NCBI GenBank assembly: GCA_023101725.1
Contig: JALJCO010010195.1
Coordinates: forward strand, 868,001 to 932,000
Length of the DNA stretch: 64,000 bases
From: Atherinomorus stipes
Lineage: Eukaryota > Chordata > Actinopteri > Atheriniformes > Atherinidae
Direction: 5' to 3'
In this document: piece after piece, positions 30,420-43,500 of the stretch
Layout: each line of letters begins with the position of its first letter
How positions within the stretch are numbered: the stretch's first letter is position 1
The notes under the pieces: model-generated
What the model was told of the DNA's origin: nothing
Database searches by the model: none
What the model saw: only the letters and a program-made list of their open reading frames with translations
Made by a program: the position numbers and the translations under genes

Positions 30420-30950
30420 TTGGGTCTTTTTCCTCATTTTGAGTAATTTGGTTAATTTTGATCTTTGTTGCCATTCAGTGTGTCTTTATATTTTTGTATC
30501 TCTTCAAGATTGTTTTGCGTTTCCTTCTTTCTTTCCATACAGACTTTTGAATATTTTTTGCACATTTCAGTCATTTTACAACTGTGCACATCTATATATT
30601 TTGAGAAGTTTGTGTTTTACTTTGATAATTTTCTGCCTGATGCTGTTTATTCTGTGTAGCTTTGTGGGAATTTTGCCTGTTATTTTGCATGAATCTGTCA
30701 TTTTACATCTCTTCTTTGTAAATATTATTGGTTTGCATATTTTTGTGACTTTCTTGCTTATTTTTTTTGCTCATGTGAGTTATTATCTACTGTTTTACTT
30801 TTCTTCCATGCATCTTTGTGGTCTGTTTACATTGCTTTATGGCTCATCTGGGTTATTTTATATCTCCTTGCTTACATTTTGAAACATTTTGGCTAATTTA
30901 TAGCACACTTTAACGTTATTTTTTTCTCTCTTGCAGTCAATTCCTTATGT
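30420..30950. repeat. degenerate T-rich tandem repeat, second tract
   Basis: Phrases such as ATTTTGCATGAATCTGTCATTTTACATCTC and CATCTTTGTGGTC recur at rough intervals of 40-60 bases. The 147-codon frame here (30439-30882) is a Phe/Leu/Cys-rich by-product of T-rich repeats, not a gene. Confidence 0.5.
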
Positions 30951-31424
30951 CTCTCTTGAGGCCACATTCATGTAGGTCTACTTCTGTATGTTTTAAATAT
31001 ATAAGTAATATTTCTAGTGTAAATTGGAAGCCATGGGAAAAACTAAACCACAGGCCTTCGGAGGCTGCTGCCCTCCCATTTTTGAAAAACAAATATCCAC
31101 AAATTACTGTGTCTGTGAATAACACGAATGGCGCAAATTTGTTCTAGGGTTACTCCAGCTTTTTGCAGCTGAACTGCGGTGATCTATAACCTGCAATTAG
31201 ATCATTTTGACTCAAACAACATGGTCAAACAGTTTGACCCAGAATCACTGGAAATTTGTTCGCTCAGCTTTGTGACAACGTTTGTGATAACCCCGGTGTA
31301 TCAGCTGGATGTTTGGACTTTGCGCACATGGCGGAAGAGGTAATGATGAGCTGAAGTTCTTGAGGAGGTGAGGAGGGGGCAGCCTACGCGGGCTCCGTCC
31401 TCCCATCAGTAATCCCCACTGCGG

Positions 31425-31432
31425 TGACGTCA
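31425..31432. promoter_or_regulatory. perfect cAMP-response element (CRE)
   Basis: TGACGTCA, the palindromic CREB/ATF site, about 155 bases upstream of the gpm6b start codon in a GC-rich setting. Confidence 0.65.
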
Positions 31433-31586
31433 GCCAGCCTGCCTATCTCCACAGGGACGCAGCATTGAGTGTTGGAACAGCCTCTGGTCAGTGTGCATCC
31501 CAGGACGCGGCATCAGTGTAGCTGGGGTTCAACTTTTTCAGCTCATCGCTTTGAACTTGGTGCGCTTTCGGAAACTTCCAAATAAA

Positions 31587-31590
31587 ATGG
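31587..31590 (+). CDS. gpm6b: gpm6b coding exon 1 (four bases)
   Basis: ATG plus G before a consensus GTAAGT donor. Joined to exon 2 (starting GTTGCTTTGAG) it reads MGCFECC, the short N-terminus of the DM20/M6 type. It was chosen because phase, donor and family architecture all agree; an alternative N-terminus may come from 9040. Confidence 0.85.
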
Positions 31591-34500
31591 GTAAGTTTTA
31601 CTTGCAGAACTGTCAGATTAATGTTGGCCACAGTTTTCGTGAATACTTCACAGAAGGCGCAGCTTCAACTGTCGGGACGCGGAGATTGTTTTCAACAGCA
31701 CCGAACTTTTACTTGGCTACTCGTTGAACTGTGGAAGAAGGCTGTTTACCTGACCCGGTTTCGTAAGAATCGGTATTAGAGCAGCCTACTGAAGCAACCT
31801 GATGAAAGCGATTAGGGAGATTAAGGGGATTCCTCCAGTCAACTCTCAGCGAGTCCACGGAGGTGTTAAGTCCAGGTCAGCTTGCTGCGTTCACTGTCTT
31901 CCAAGGGCTTCCAATATTAGTGTGAATATGTTTTTTAAAAATTATTATTATTATCATTATTTTAAAGAATTTGGTTCCACATTGTCCACGCCCTTCATCA
32001 TCAGCCTATATTGATCATTTGTGGTCGGAACTGATTGATCATTTGGAAGGGATTTCCTTGAAGGTGAAAGGTTATAGCCTACATAGTTCCTAAATGAACA
32101 GCGCGTCATGTTGTAAATAATGATTAAAAGTTACCTTAAGCAACATGCTCCATGGCTGAAGCCTGCATGCTGTGAATCTGTCATGCCAGAGCTGCATATG
32201 CAAACTCGATTGCTGAGCAGAGGCTGTTCCATCTTTAAATGAGTTCCAAGTGTTGACCAGCTGTGCTCCCAGCTCAGGGGTGTGGGGTTCATGGGATGGC
32301 TGAGATGCATTGGATGTTCTGTAACTTCTCACTTACTGCAAGACTTCCCAGACTGATACTAAACTGTCAAATTTCCTGTGAAAATATCTCCACTTAAGAG
32401 TCAAACAATCAAACTACTAATTGATTTGATATTTATGAGTTTTATAAAAATGGGTTTGGACAAATTTTAATAGCTTGTGCTGTTTGCCACTGTGGAGCTG
32501 AAGCTATAAGGAGGAACACTGTGAGAAAGTGTATCAATGCTCATTAATTCGCTCTGAAGCTCTCACAGAAGCGCCTTTGTGCTCCTAATTTGGAGCTGTT
32601 CCTTTGTGCGACTTCAGTGGCTCTTAACGTAGAGAGAGAAGTTCACTGAATTGCAAGTTTCATAGCGGATGCCCTGTGAACTAATTCCCCACAGACCTTT
32701 ATTGACTGTCTCATAGAGGATATTACTCTGCATAGCAATCAACCTTTGTGCATTGTCCGCTCACTAAAGCTCCCATTTTGTATTCAAATATTCTCCCAAG
32801 GCCCCTCTCATGAAAAATAGTGTAGTCTCTTGTACACATGAGGAGACTCTTGTTGCTTTTAAAGCTCATTCTGGACATACTGCTGTGTTTCATGTGAAAT
32901 AGCTGCAAAAACAGAAGACGGATTAACTTTGTGCAAAATGCTGTCCAACCCAAAATACACAGGATGTGATTGTTGTTTGGAGCTGCGAAGATGTCTTTCA
33001 GAGATTATATAACTGATGTCTTATTTGATTTTATGTCTCCATCCATGCCCCGAATGATTTAACAGCACATTGGCCCTCAGTCAGACTGAGGAAAGATAAG
33101 TTATTGTTAGAGAAGGCAGTTGGTGTTCTATGAGCCCCAATAAGCAGTCTTTGGAGAAATTGTGGCTGATTATTTAGAATCTGGCTATATGTGTGAAGAG
33201 AGTGCTAACCTGGAAATGGTGTTTTCTAGCCGTCTCACATGTGATGATGTGCTTATTTTGGCAAGTAGTTCTTCCTCTGTAGCAGATTGCACTTCAACAA
33301 AGATCATTTCTAAATTTTTTTCTATATATTTGATTGAAATTGTTGTCAGTGATTGGGGTACATTTGGGAAAATCAGTTGAAAACCTCTCAGTCTCATAGA
33401 GGCTGGAGGATAAACCATGTTTTACTACAGTATATGCCTTTAGGTAGTTTAACCATGTGCTTGACATTTATGACAGAAGATTCAGTTAATCAAATACAGC
33501 AAATTACAGACACTGTGTCTGTTTTTCTTTCAGCCAGATCCTAATCGCCAAAAATGAAGGGGCTGTTCTTTCTTATGGAAACTCATGAACCTTCTAGTCA
33601 CAGTGTTTTGTATTGACTTTGGTGGTCTTATGGAACAGGTCATCAAAGCTGCGTTCAAACCAGATCCAAATGTTACATCATTGTTTTCCAGAAATTCAAG
33701 AAAGAGAGAAATAATCACAGATGAAAGTGCATTTAATTTAACACGTTGCTGTATTCTTTGGCTGAGCTCAAAGTGGGCTTCTGTTCATTTTAAAGGGGGA
33801 AAAGATTCATGGCTATCAGGCTGTATCAGTGTTTTTGAGCTGCTGTCAGCTTTGTGTTCTTCAGTGCAGCACATTCCTGCTTCATCTAACTAGGATGTCT
33901 GGAAACTGTAACATCAGGGATAACTGTTGCAGACTCGTGGTGAACTCTAAGCGCTGTGACCCTGCATCCTGAGTCAGAGGAGAGGAAAGACCCACTGACA
34001 GCCAAAGTTGGGTCAGTGAGGGTGTTTTGGCCCTCATGGACTCAACAACTTGACAATCGATGTGCAGAGCAATAACAAAGTCAGACCATTTCTTCCTACT
34101 TTTAGTTGACTCATGGTTTTTCTGCTCAGAGGCAAACTGGAGGTCACAGGCTCATGCTGCTGCTCCCAAGATTTGCAGAGAAAAACACAACACAGGGCTG
34201 CAAGAAGGGTCATTCTGGGATGTTTAAAAGCAACAGTTATTGCTGTCTGCTTTAAAAGGTTTTTCTGGCTGACTTTTAAAAGATGCCTTCTTTGAATTCC
34301 CAATCTGAAACAGAGCTCAGTCCATATGAAATAAGTGCTAACCCTTTAAGACTAAAATCTAGACCTCTTTGTCACCATCAATAATCCCTAAATTGCTTTT
34401 GATTTGCTATGATTAATTACAGCAAAGATCCTCTTTAATGATGTAGTTGCTTTCATAGTTGCATGATTTCTGGGCTTCTTTCCATTTGGCATTGTTTATG

Positions 34501-37500
34501 ACTGAGCATCTTTGGCGATTGTACAACAGATGAGGCCCATGCAGTACTTACTGCAACTGTGCAGCGCCCAAAAAGATCCCCTTGAGTTCGTCTAAGACTG
34601 GATTCATCTCCTCTTCCTGCTCCACTTTCTTTCTTAAAATCTCCTTTCTTCCCCTTTTTGGGCTTCTTTAACCTCTGCTGCGTCCCTCCAGCCCTGCAGG
34701 TCTGCCACAGTGACCATGTTAATTTGCCAAACTAATAACTACTCTGACAACAAAGACAGCCTTTGAGTATTGTGACAAGAATGATAGAAATAGAAGTTCC
34801 TTGGTGGGGGTGCATGCTTAAGCATGTGCCATTGACTGCCACTTGCAACATGGTGAGTGTGCATCAACCCTTGCTAGAGTCCAGTTAGTCACTTTGCCAA
34901 ACTTGGATGCAGGATAGCATTTAAAAATAGTCCCTTTATGAAGGAAAAACAGATTTTATGATATGTTGAGGCAGGTGAACCCTTCTGTTGGATGAAATAT
35001 GGCCAAGATGCTGTCTTGCCTTTATCTTATCTGCAGACTGCAGAGAACATGTGTCAACATCATTATACTGACATGTGGTTTCCTCTTCAGATCGACATCA
35101 GTTCATGTATGCAGAGGAAAATGGGCATCCTTTATAGTGGAGGGGCAATCTGAATCAGTGTTTTGTTCGCAGTCATATGATTGTTCCAGAAGGCCTGTGG
35201 GGACATAATAGGTCAGGGTAAGCAAAGAGACACTGCAGCTGATGAACATTTACTCGTTGATCCAACAGGCATTCAGGCCGACTGCAGCGTTTTCTGCAAT
35301 CTGTGTCACTCTATGCAGCCACGTTTTCCACAGCCCCAAAATGAACAGATTCATACGCTGTAATATCCTTTCTCTCCTCTTCCATTGATTGAATTATCAG
35401 TAATATTTTTCCAGAATGGCCAGCTCTCTTTGCCTCTCTGAGGTAAACAAGTGCATAGATCATAATGCATGTAGTGTTGAAGAGTTATCGATCAGTTCTT
35501 GACACAAAGGGTGGCCAAACATCCGCAGAGAAACCCAGTATGTAATGCTTTCACTCTGATGGACAGGATATGAGCACAGAGATTAAGAGCCATGCTTTGC
35601 ACCATAGTGTGCACTTCGACCGTGGCTGGTTGAAGAGAAAGCAGTTTAAGCCACTTTAGAGGTGTCACTGTGCATTTTAATGATGAAAAGCAGAGCAGAA
35701 AATGCAGGGCTCCTCAGTAAAAAACTACAACAAAAATACAGACTGTAGCTCTCATAGGAAAACATCACATGCAACACAAAAGCAAATGTGCAACTTTCTG
35801 GTTTGAGTGTGTGTAGGCTGCAGGCAAAACAAGTGGGTTTGTGATGCTTTGATGCTCGTGTTTTTACTGCAGGTCTGCCACTGAGCCTAACCATGTGCAA
35901 CAGTTCTAAGTAGCTCAATTCTGTCAGATTGTTGTCTGATGACTCATCATATGAGTTTGTTTTGAGCACACCAGCCATGGAGACCATTAGATGCTTTTAG
36001 CCTTTTTTTGGGAAGACCTTAAACTACGAGGTTGTTGTCCTCTATTATGTCGTGTTGATACCACACGTCGTGTTTTGAATCATCCTTAAAGAAGCTGATT
36101 GAATCCTTTCCAGCTGCTCATAGTGGTGTGTGTGCTCTCACAGTTCTTGGAGCTATGGTGTATTCAGAACCAGTCCAGAAACGACCACTACCTCTCAGAG
36201 GGCAAACCAGTAACTATGACAACATAATGGCATTATTGTACATTGTATCCTACAGTCTGATCTGGTCCAGCACAGTGAGTCTGTAGGTTTCAGTGTAATT
36301 TCATGGATTTCTTAGATGATTGGACATGTTTTTTTCTTTTTCTACTGGACCACAAGAATCTGCCCCCACGGTGAGACTGACAGCAAAGTGCCAGCTGTCT
36401 TGCAGGCTGATAGAATTGGCCAATCTCATCTTTTTTTCTTTTTTTGTCCACAAGTTGTTGCATTCACTTTTAAAGCCTCGATGTGAGAGGGGACAGTTGG
36501 TAGACGTGTTCTATGAGGAGAAACTAAACCACGCTCATCTTTGTATCTGTGCCCCCAGCAAGTTAATTAAAAATCAGCATTTGCACCCAGGGATGGGTTC
36601 TCATCAGTGCTGATTGGAGCCTTTAAATAGCCTACTTACTTCTACTGCAGCCATTTGATGACTAAATGCTGATTACCAATGCCAGATGTAAGCAGGTGTG
36701 GGAGGTTGTAAAAATGTTCCTCTCATTTGCAGAAAAATTTTGTGCACAAAGTACTTGGCACTTTAAAAAATGACAGACTCAAACTGATTATTATAAATTA
36801 GCTATCTGAAAGGATGAAGTTTAATCTTAAAGTTGATTTGAATCCACTAAAGTACACTGCCTTATCAAACAGGACAACTAAAAGAGAGATGTGACACTTG
36901 AGATCGGAAAATTGCAAGTGATGTTTCCAAAAAGGAAAGAAAGATACTGAGAATTATCTGGGAGCTTGACATGACCACAGCTCACATGTAAAATTACTTA
37001 GGTGATCTGAGAAGAAATAAAGGGGGGCCCCCCAAACTTACTTTCCTGTCAGGAGTGAGAGCAGAATGTATTAGTCTGCCTTTCAGCAGTGGGAGCCTAT
37101 AGGATTGGGCTGTTGGCTGTGTGCCCACTGAGTGTATTCAACCCTCCACAGATAGGTCTTTGTCCTCAGCCCTTTAACGCAGCTGCTAAACAACCGTAAG
37201 ACAAAGGCATCTGGGGTACCCCAGTGCACCAATGAGAAATGGTCTGCATTCGAAGAGCTGTGCCAAACTGCCTGGGACCACTGGGATGCAGCCAAACACA
37301 ACACTTGGGATGAATTACGCAGAAATTTAAATGAATACCCATGAAACTCTTCATGTTTGTGTGAAAAATCCTTTTGAAGATACGTGGAGTTTCTGTCATA
37401 ATTCTGTCACAAATCTTGTGAAAATATTTCCACGAAGCTTGTTGTTTGGCTTTGTGCATTCTTATGATGCAGGAAATGCAGGACTCATTTTTGCTTTTGT

Positions 37501-40500
37501 TGTTGAATGTGGTGTGACATTTTAATACTTGGAGGAGTCACTCTCTCCTGCCAGGAATCATTTTCCTGACCAAGAAGAAAGCTTTCCAAGTGAGAGTTTG
37601 CATTATCTGCTTATTATCCTCCAGAGAATGGCTTGATAGACAGGAAGAGGCACTTCTGCCAAGCAGATGAAAATCTGCACTCGCTGAGCTTTTAAAAGAC
37701 GACAGCTGCAGGAAACCTAATAGCTTAGGGAGAATATTTGGGGAGGTTGTTTTCTTCAGATGCAGACAGTTTGGAGGTTTTATGAGATAATTTCATTTTG
37801 ACTAATTTAGCTAAATACTAAATTATACAAATCCATTCATTTGGATCGACATACTTTTGTAATGTGTAATGATTTTACTGTGCACACATTTCATGCTTTT
37901 CCTCAGGATTTTTGTGTCACTCAGTGTAGGTTTACTACAGGGGAACGGAGAAAAATACCAGCTAACAGCAGCTTTAGGGGAGAGGAAATCCCAGATGTTT
38001 CTGTCTGAAAAACAGCTTGGCCCTGTAACCACACACAGACCAGAGGAGAGATCAGTTAGCAGTATGGATATTGTAGCTGCACCACTGTTAGGCCTCATAA
38101 GTCATCTTAGCTTTTGGCCTCTACTGTATGGGAAAACAATACTGTAACAGAGTGGCCTCAGCTGAAGAGAACTGTTGTGAAAAGAGCAGAGCATCTAGAG
38201 AAAAGAGCAAGTTTTGAGCGGGTGAAAACATACTCCTGTGTGTCTGTGGATAGCAGGTCTGATTTGCTCCTAATACTGTATGCCTTGCATTTGGGAATAT
38301 GGCATGTGAGGGTGGCTTTTATTCTGTGAATTGCCTCCTGTTAGTTTTTTTTTTTTTTTTTTCTTGCATGGCTACTACAGTATATTCCTTTTAGCTTCCA
38401 GGAACAACTTTAGAACTTTTTAGGGCAGTTGAAATCTAATGTATGGCATGAAAAACATAGAGAAAAAACTAGTAAATAAGTTTTTGTCAGGTCAAGCATG
38501 GCATATATGCAATTATGCATACCTGGTTTTCATAGAAAAAAAAAGTTTATTCTCTGCTGACTGATGGCTTGTACATGTAATGCATCACTGAGACTTTCAA
38601 TATGAAACTCCATCACATTAAATGCTGCCATAAATGGTTTCCAATGTCAAGTTTGATGGACAGGATATTAGTCTGTGATGCTGGAGAATTGCCTATTGGT
38701 GCTTAAAGCAATAAAGTTATGGATTGCTCCACTTTCACAAAGGCCATCCAGGACTGGGTGTATACACCACTAGAGAGATTAGCTTCTATGTTCTTTTCCT
38801 GCATTTGCCACTTATTTTGCACTTAGCCATGAATTTAAGGGACAAACACATCTCTGCAGGGGTGGAAGTGTCAGGTTCATGTTTCAAGCAGCTCTCATGT
38901 GCTCTCAGGATCCAACCCCAGGATGTGGGGTGTTTGGACACCAGAAGAGCCTTGAGTAATAATGGCATTAAAGCGATCTACGTGTTAGCTGCTCTGTTGT
39001 CATAGTACTGACACAGAAGGGGCTGACTGCTTGAGAGGAAAGGGGGGGTCCATTTAATAAAGGTTGAGGGAACAGCGCTGGAGGTTTTGAAAAGGGTTAA
39101 AGTCTCGGGTCAAGGGTGAGAGGTTGGGAGCGTGAGGCGGAGGACAATAGGACAAACAGGAGTGATGCAGAGAAAGAGATCCCCGGCAGCTGGGGGAGAC
39201 ACAGGGGAGGGTAGGGGGGCTGTTAATGGGAAGAAACCCCAGAGATAAGCTGCAGAGTCTCGTCTGCTGTCTCCATGTCTCTGTGCTTCATTATGTCTCT
39301 ATTGTGTGGGTCTGTGTTCACATGCTCGTGCACTGTGCAACAAGTGGGGAAATGAAAGTCTCCGGCTACTGTGTTATTTGCCGTCCAGGCAGCAGGAGTG
39401 TGAGAACAGCTGAGTTAGTAAGGAATGCCATCATTATAGGGTGGACATATTGAAATAGATATTATATTTATGCTGTTTACTGATCTGATTCAAACTTCAT
39501 ATTTGGTTAATAAAGAGAGGACTTATGGGCTCCTTTATTTGATTAGACTTCTTAATTTTCTCAATTAACATTTGCACATCTGTAAAGAATTTTGTCATTG
39601 ACTCTTGTCACTGTTCTTTATTCTGAGTTAAATACAAGAACTCTTCCAGTGATAGACAATATTTATTAAGGATTAACACCAGGAAGAGAATACCTGTGGG
39701 TGCTGGTTTAGTTTTATGCAGTTAAATGGCTGGTTATTGTTTAATTTTGTACATGCTTTAGAGCCAAAATTACACAAAAAAAAAAAAAGAAATTTAAACT
39801 TTAAAGAAATTTAGACTCTCACAGCAAGATGTGGAAAAGGTCTCCAAACAAAAATCTTTGTTTTGGTGCAGATGGTCACCAAATATGCATTTTTTTCCCT
39901 GCTACCCATGACTTTTAAAGTAATATTTTTTCACAGAGTGAGATTGGCTTTTTCCAGCATATTTTCTGCCCTTAGTTGAGTGGGCTTGACTCATCACCTT
40001 GTAATCCCTCAAATTTGATGTAATTTAGAGCCTAACTGGTACAAATTCCTATTAAATGTGACAAACTCCTCTGTGGCTCATTGACAACATGCCTTGAGAT
40101 TACATTCCTTTAGGCAGTTATTTTCATGCCTACTTGCTTAAAGACAGAGAAGAATTTGTCTTTGTGGGATTGAATCAGTGCATGAGTTTTAAGACCTCTT
40201 TAGACCTCTATATGCAGATGGAGTTGTTATTGATCTTCTATTCAAAGGGGTCCTTTGATTGGCTGGAGACCTTTTTGTTTTAGGACTATCAGGAGTGATA
40301 GCCTCTTAACAAGTTATACTGATTAAGTGCACTTATAATCAAATACTGTATGCAGCTGTCTGTAAACTGTCTATTGCAAGCTCATTTAATGGACGACAAG
40401 GTATAAAATCAAAACCTCTTAAGTGCCTTCTGAACAAGATGTTTACTTTTATATTTTGCTTGTAAATTTTCTGCAAAGGAGCAGAGCAAAAGGTGTGAAA

Positions 40501-43500
40501 CACCTTGATCAAAATAATCATAAATTACAAAGTTTAACCTTGCAAAATTAAACGTAACAAATCAGATGATGGGATTAAACATTTACATTGATCCCCAACA
40601 TATCGGCTCCAGCCAGGTTCTCCTTACCTCTTTCTCATGAGTTAGTACAGAACACAATCAAAAGTAAAAGTATAATAATTAATTATGACAAAAGAAAATG
40701 AAAATGAAAACAACATTTATAATTATCTTTGATTATTTGCACCTTATATTTGTTTTTTTCTATGTTTGTAATAATTTATCATATTCTATGCTTATTTACT
40801 TTGCCCCACTTTTTTATTATCTTCCAATGCCACCGCTGCCAGGCAGTTACAGTGTTTGTTAATCAGATAAAGCTGATTTCGTTTCAACTTTGCAGAATTT
40901 TCAAAAGCAGACTTTTTCTAAAACAAGTTCTGAATCATAATAAAAATGACAGTTTGTCAAAGTTTTATCAGTATTAAAAATGTTTACATAATATTGTTAC
41001 AGCAATTGTTCTAGCACCACCTCCTTGCTGGTTGGTGGACTCCATAATCTGAGTGTGCCTGAGCAAAAAGACGGAAGAAAACCTGCCAGACTTCATTAAA
41101 ATATCCAGTGCACACTGCAAAAGAAACAAACTATTAAACAAAGACCTTTACATTTCTCTAAAATTGCAGCTTAGTGAATGTGTTGGGATAACGGGTTACA
41201 TTTCCAAACTTCCAGATTTACCTCTTTCTTTCATTACACTGATTGACTCTTATGATTTTAGACTTAAATTACTGGATTTTTTTTCATGTTTCCTTTTAAC
41301 TTTTGATATGATGACTATGTCTGTCCAGCCAAGCCACGATGGCAGTATCCACAGTCTTGTAAGTTAGAGGGGCTGGATAATAGGAAGCATGTGTATGTCT
41401 TCACACACACACTGGCCAAAACCACAGTGGCTGCAGAGGTGCCAGAGAGTCAGGGTTGTGAAGTCATTTCTAGTGGAGAAAAATGGCTGCCAGGCATCTC
41501 GGAGTGAGTGTTGCTTCTTTTCCAGACCTAACACGATAGAAATACTAACATGTAATTAGAAGTGCTGAGTCAGAAACACCGGCCATTGTTTGGTCAAACA
41601 CTGGGAGAAAACATATACAATGGCGGAGGCACCAGGGCATAAAGTGCATCTCTGGTTGAAACTGAATAGCAGACAGATTTTTTTTTTTTTTTTTTTTCAG
41701 CTATACTCCAAAACTTAAGTGTATACGAGTAACATACTTGAGGTAGAAATCAATGGTATAAAGAATAGCGTATTGTTTCATGGGATGATCAGACCACAAA
41801 TGGATGGAGGAATTGGTGTTTTTGGAGGTTCGGTCGGTTAGAAAGAGGTGGTCTCAGGTTTGTAGGGTCCACAAATTAGATGTCAACTTCAGCAACATCT
41901 GGTAAAAATATCTTTTAAAGCATTGCTGGAAGTCATATAAAATTCTAAATCAGGGTTTAACTGAAGGTCGTCTTTCATTTTTAAAGGTGCTTCTGGACAA
42001 GTGGTGAGACAAATCCACTCATTCTGCCGTGTTTGACATTTACAGTACCCGGGATCAGGAAAATAATCCTAATTAACTGAAAAAGAAAATAATTGTTTTT
42101 TGGAGCCATGTGTCTTTGAAGGTTGCAAGCATCCGCAATAAACGACTTCAGAGGAAGTCATTGGAGATAAAGTAGAAGCTTGCAAAGCCTCTACTTAGCC
42201 TTTAACCTTTACTCTGCTGAAAGATTGAATATATTTCCTCTGACTTTTTTCTACTATGCACACAATGGGGCTGGAGGGGAAAAAAGGTGATTTTTTCTTT
42301 GCTCATAGCTTTTTGACAGAGCCAAAAGGAAACGCGAGGCTCATTATTAGTCAGACCACAGAGGTTTTCCCTCTCACTCAACATATGTCTTACTATAATG
42401 AATGATGATGGTTAGCTTATCCATTTTTTCCATAAGGTTTGTTTTTCATATTCATACGTCTCAGTGTCTGACATAAGTTGGAATGGTTTGTTCAGTCATT
42501 ATGTGGCTTATAGTAGCATGACTTTTAGGGTGAGCTAGAGGGGCAGGCTGGATTGTTGCATTTTTCAGTAAATGGTATTGGAAATTGTCGAGCAGAATTT
42601 GTAAGCTGTTGCTCTGCAGTGGACTTGCAGGGGGAAAAGGGGTCAGCAAACAAATGAATAGATCTATGTAATGGGTTTGCTGTGCAGAGTTGCTGTAAAC
42701 CAATCAATAACATGTAGGGAGACATACAGCAGATCGACCTATGAAGTGGGACTGGGTTTAAAACTAGGTCAGTAACAGTCCTCAGGAATGAAACTCACTG
42801 ACTGCAACAAATTGCCAAAACAATGTTTACAAGAATCTCAAGCCCCAAGACAGGGAATGTTTTTTCCATGAGCGCAGCAAAAATGTTCCATGATACTTAG
42901 GCAATCACTTTGCTCTCTACTCCTGGCTTTCTTTTAATTTCCAACAGACATTGACATTCATAATGATTCATCCCTCATATGGCGCACTCCACACACCCAT
43001 TTGGCTGGGTCTGTCTTCTCTGGTGTAGTGAGTCTTTCTCAGGCTCTTAGTGGGTGTGAGTGGTGCTTGGGCCTGGATGCAGGCCTAGTTTCCTGAGAAC
43101 CCCGTCCTCGGTGTAAGCCAGGCAGGCTGCAGGTCTTTATGGGTGACTGAACACTGAGGAGCATTCAGGACCCCCAGTCTCAAAGCATGAAAGGTTGACC
43201 CACAATGAAGCCTGTCTCGTTTGTATGAGCTCCATCCTCATTCAGATTACGTCCTCAAGTAGGGGAGTGGCCCAAGTCGACGTTGAGTCTTGATGCAGCT
43301 CTCAGGCCTCCCACATTCATATGATTATTCCCACAGCTACAGAGACTGTCAGTGGTGAAACTGAGTGCGGTCTGTCTTTTTACCTTCCTTCACGTGTTTA
43401 ATTAATTCATTTAGCTCTACTTTACATAATCATTTACTATCAACTTGCTTTCAACCAGAGAAACTAGGCTAATGACTCATTTTAAAATAGAAAATTCTCG

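Larger units (their letters stand above)
31300..31590 (+). promoter_or_regulatory. gpm6b: gpm6b proximal promoter and first exon
   Basis: A CpG-containing segment ends at AAAATGG/GTAAGT. The first exon contributes only ATG and one G to the protein, as in PLP1, and the phase fits exon 2 exactly. A perfect CRE lies at 31425-31432. No clear TATA box is seen and the transcription start cannot be fixed. Confidence 0.7.

Noticed and set aside
30439..30882. 147-codon plus-strand open frame rich in hydrophobic residues
   Set aside because: It looks like a membrane protein but is built from degenerate T-rich repeats, which give Phe and Leu in any frame.
31325..31345. ATGGCGGAAGAG/GTAATG as an alternative gpm6b first exon
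   Set aside because: It ends in phase 0, which does not fit exon 2 (needs phase 1), so splicing to it would break the frame.
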